A stretch of DNA of 64,000 nucleotides from the NCBI RefSeq assembly GCF_031882575.1, contig NZ_CP134772.1, positions 2,003,001 to 2,067,000 on the forward strand. The letters are read 5' to 3'. Both the position numbers and the translations under genes were made by a program. Numbering within the stretch: the first letter of the stretch is position 1; every line of letters starts with the position of its first letter. Shown one piece after another: positions 63,277 through 64,000 of this stretch. Source of the DNA: Pseudomonas sp. VD-NE ins (GTDB lineage Bacteria > Pseudomonadota > Gammaproteobacteria > Pseudomonadales > Pseudomonadaceae). Under the pieces are notes generated by a model. It was not told the DNA's origin. It made no database searches and saw only the letters and a program-made list of their open reading frames with translations.

Positions 63277-63521
63277 GGGCAGGCACTCGCGCACGTGAAG
63301 AAAGAGGTGCGCGGACTTTGCGGGGGATCAATCAGGAAAGAAGTCGGGCGAGTAGGCAATGCCTGTAGGATGTTTCGCTAAATACTTGCGAGTCGTTCAT
63401 CGCCGCAACGGACATTGCCCGTTGCTCAATGTCTGTCGCGCTCGTTATGCTGCTGAACCCTTTAATCAGATCCGAGCAGCGGCGCCACCTGCCGCCTGGG
63501 ATGTCTTTGTTAACGGATCCG

Positions 63522-64000
63522 ATGATGAATGCACCGCTGAAGGCGTTCGGCCCGATCAAGGCCGTGATTTTCGATATGGACGGTTTGCTGCTGGACACCG
63601 AGGGCATTTACACCGAAGTCACCTCGTTGATTGCCGGGCGCTACGGGCGCACCTTCGACTGGAGCATCAAGCAGAACATCATTGGTCGCGGGGCCAACGA
63701 TCTGGCGAACTACGTGGTGCAGGCGCTGGATCTGCCGATCACCGCCGAAGAGTTTCTGGTGATTCGCGAGCCGCTGATGCGCGAACGTTTTCCCACCGCA
63801 CAAGCGATGCCGGGCGCAGAGGAATTGATTCGCCATCTCAAGGCGCACAACATCCCGATTGCTGTTGGCACCAGTTCCTCGCGTCAATCGTTCGGCCAGA
63901 AAACCACGCTGCACCGTGATTGGTTTGCGCTGTTCGATTTCATCGTCACGGCGGACGATCCGGAAGTCGGCGCGGCGAAACCGGCGCCGGATATTTTCCT
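63522..64000 (+). CDS. HAD-superfamily phosphatase (3' end outside window)
   Basis: Starts around ATG 63522/63525 (MNAPLKAFGPIKAVIF; an in-frame ATG at 63501 is an alternative) and is still open at the window edge. HAD subfamily IA: nucleophile motif VIFDMDGLLLDTEG, a helical cap, and motif II IAVGTSSS; the later ...GAAKPAPDIF is motif III with the Lys. The GLLLDTE type resembles pseudouridine-phosphate/beta-phosphoglucomutase-like phosphatases; substrate unknown. Divergent from rhs. Confidence 0.88.
   Translation, partial: MMNAPLKAFGPIKAVIFDMDGLLLDTEGIYTEVTSLIAGRYGRTFDWSIKQNIIGRGANDLANYVVQALDLPITAEEFLVIREPLMRERFPTAQAMPGAEELIRHLKAHNIPIAVGTSSSRQSFGQKTTLHRDWFALFDFIVTADDPEVGAAKPAPDIF

Overview
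The window is a chromosomal segment of a Pseudomonas, most probably of the P. fluorescens group. The evidence is the housekeeping gene content and order (folE, smr, prmB, aroC, mtnBDC, speE, the alpha-E/ATP-grasp operon, a fadBA-like pair, corA, plsC), the GC-rich codon use, and the REP-type repeats typical of these genomes between convergent genes. No ribosomal RNA, CRISPR array or complete insertion sequence is visible.

Region 1 (1-15.4 kb, all minus strand) is an unusual tandem cluster. Two paralogous proteins of about 1180 residues join a long hydrophobic region resembling the TcdA/TcdB-type pore-forming region to degenerate RTX-like glycine/aspartate repeats. They are followed by four paralogous 550-613 residue proteins with small repeated modules, proline-rich N-termini and, in two of them, a nuclear-localisation-like basic motif. 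The first of the four runs off the left edge. This is the best candidate for an undescribed system: a multi-component toxin or host-interaction locus.

Region 2 (15.4-20.7 kb) holds a LysE exporter, an NCS2 purine permease with a structured leader, a divergent MarR regulator/aminotransferase pair sharing a palindrome, a glutaredoxin-like protein and folE. Region 3 (20.7-24.3 kb) is a decayed island integrated at the 5' end of folE. Two copies of an integrase 3' end lie next to two copies of the first codons of folE, and the cargo is an AT-rich two-gene module of unknown function. Region 4 (24.5-53.2 kb) is core genome: smr, prmB, aroC, methionine salvage genes, an acyl-CoA synthetase, speE, rraB, a predicted amidoligase operon, a cytochrome c, beta-oxidation genes, a glutamine amidotransferase, corA, plsC and a crotonase.

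Region 5 (53.4-56.4 kb) starts with tRNA-Ser(GGA) and carries small proteins, including two tandem glycine-zipper-like secreted proteins. Region 6 (56.4-63.3 kb) is a polymorphic-toxin locus. A large rhs gene is split by an in-frame TAG; its tip looks like a bacterial RNase A-type toxin with an overlapping CdiI-like immunity gene. Behind it lie an Imm50-like gene, a DUF6896-like gene and a dead paralogue of the latter. The window ends inside a HAD-family phosphatase gene.
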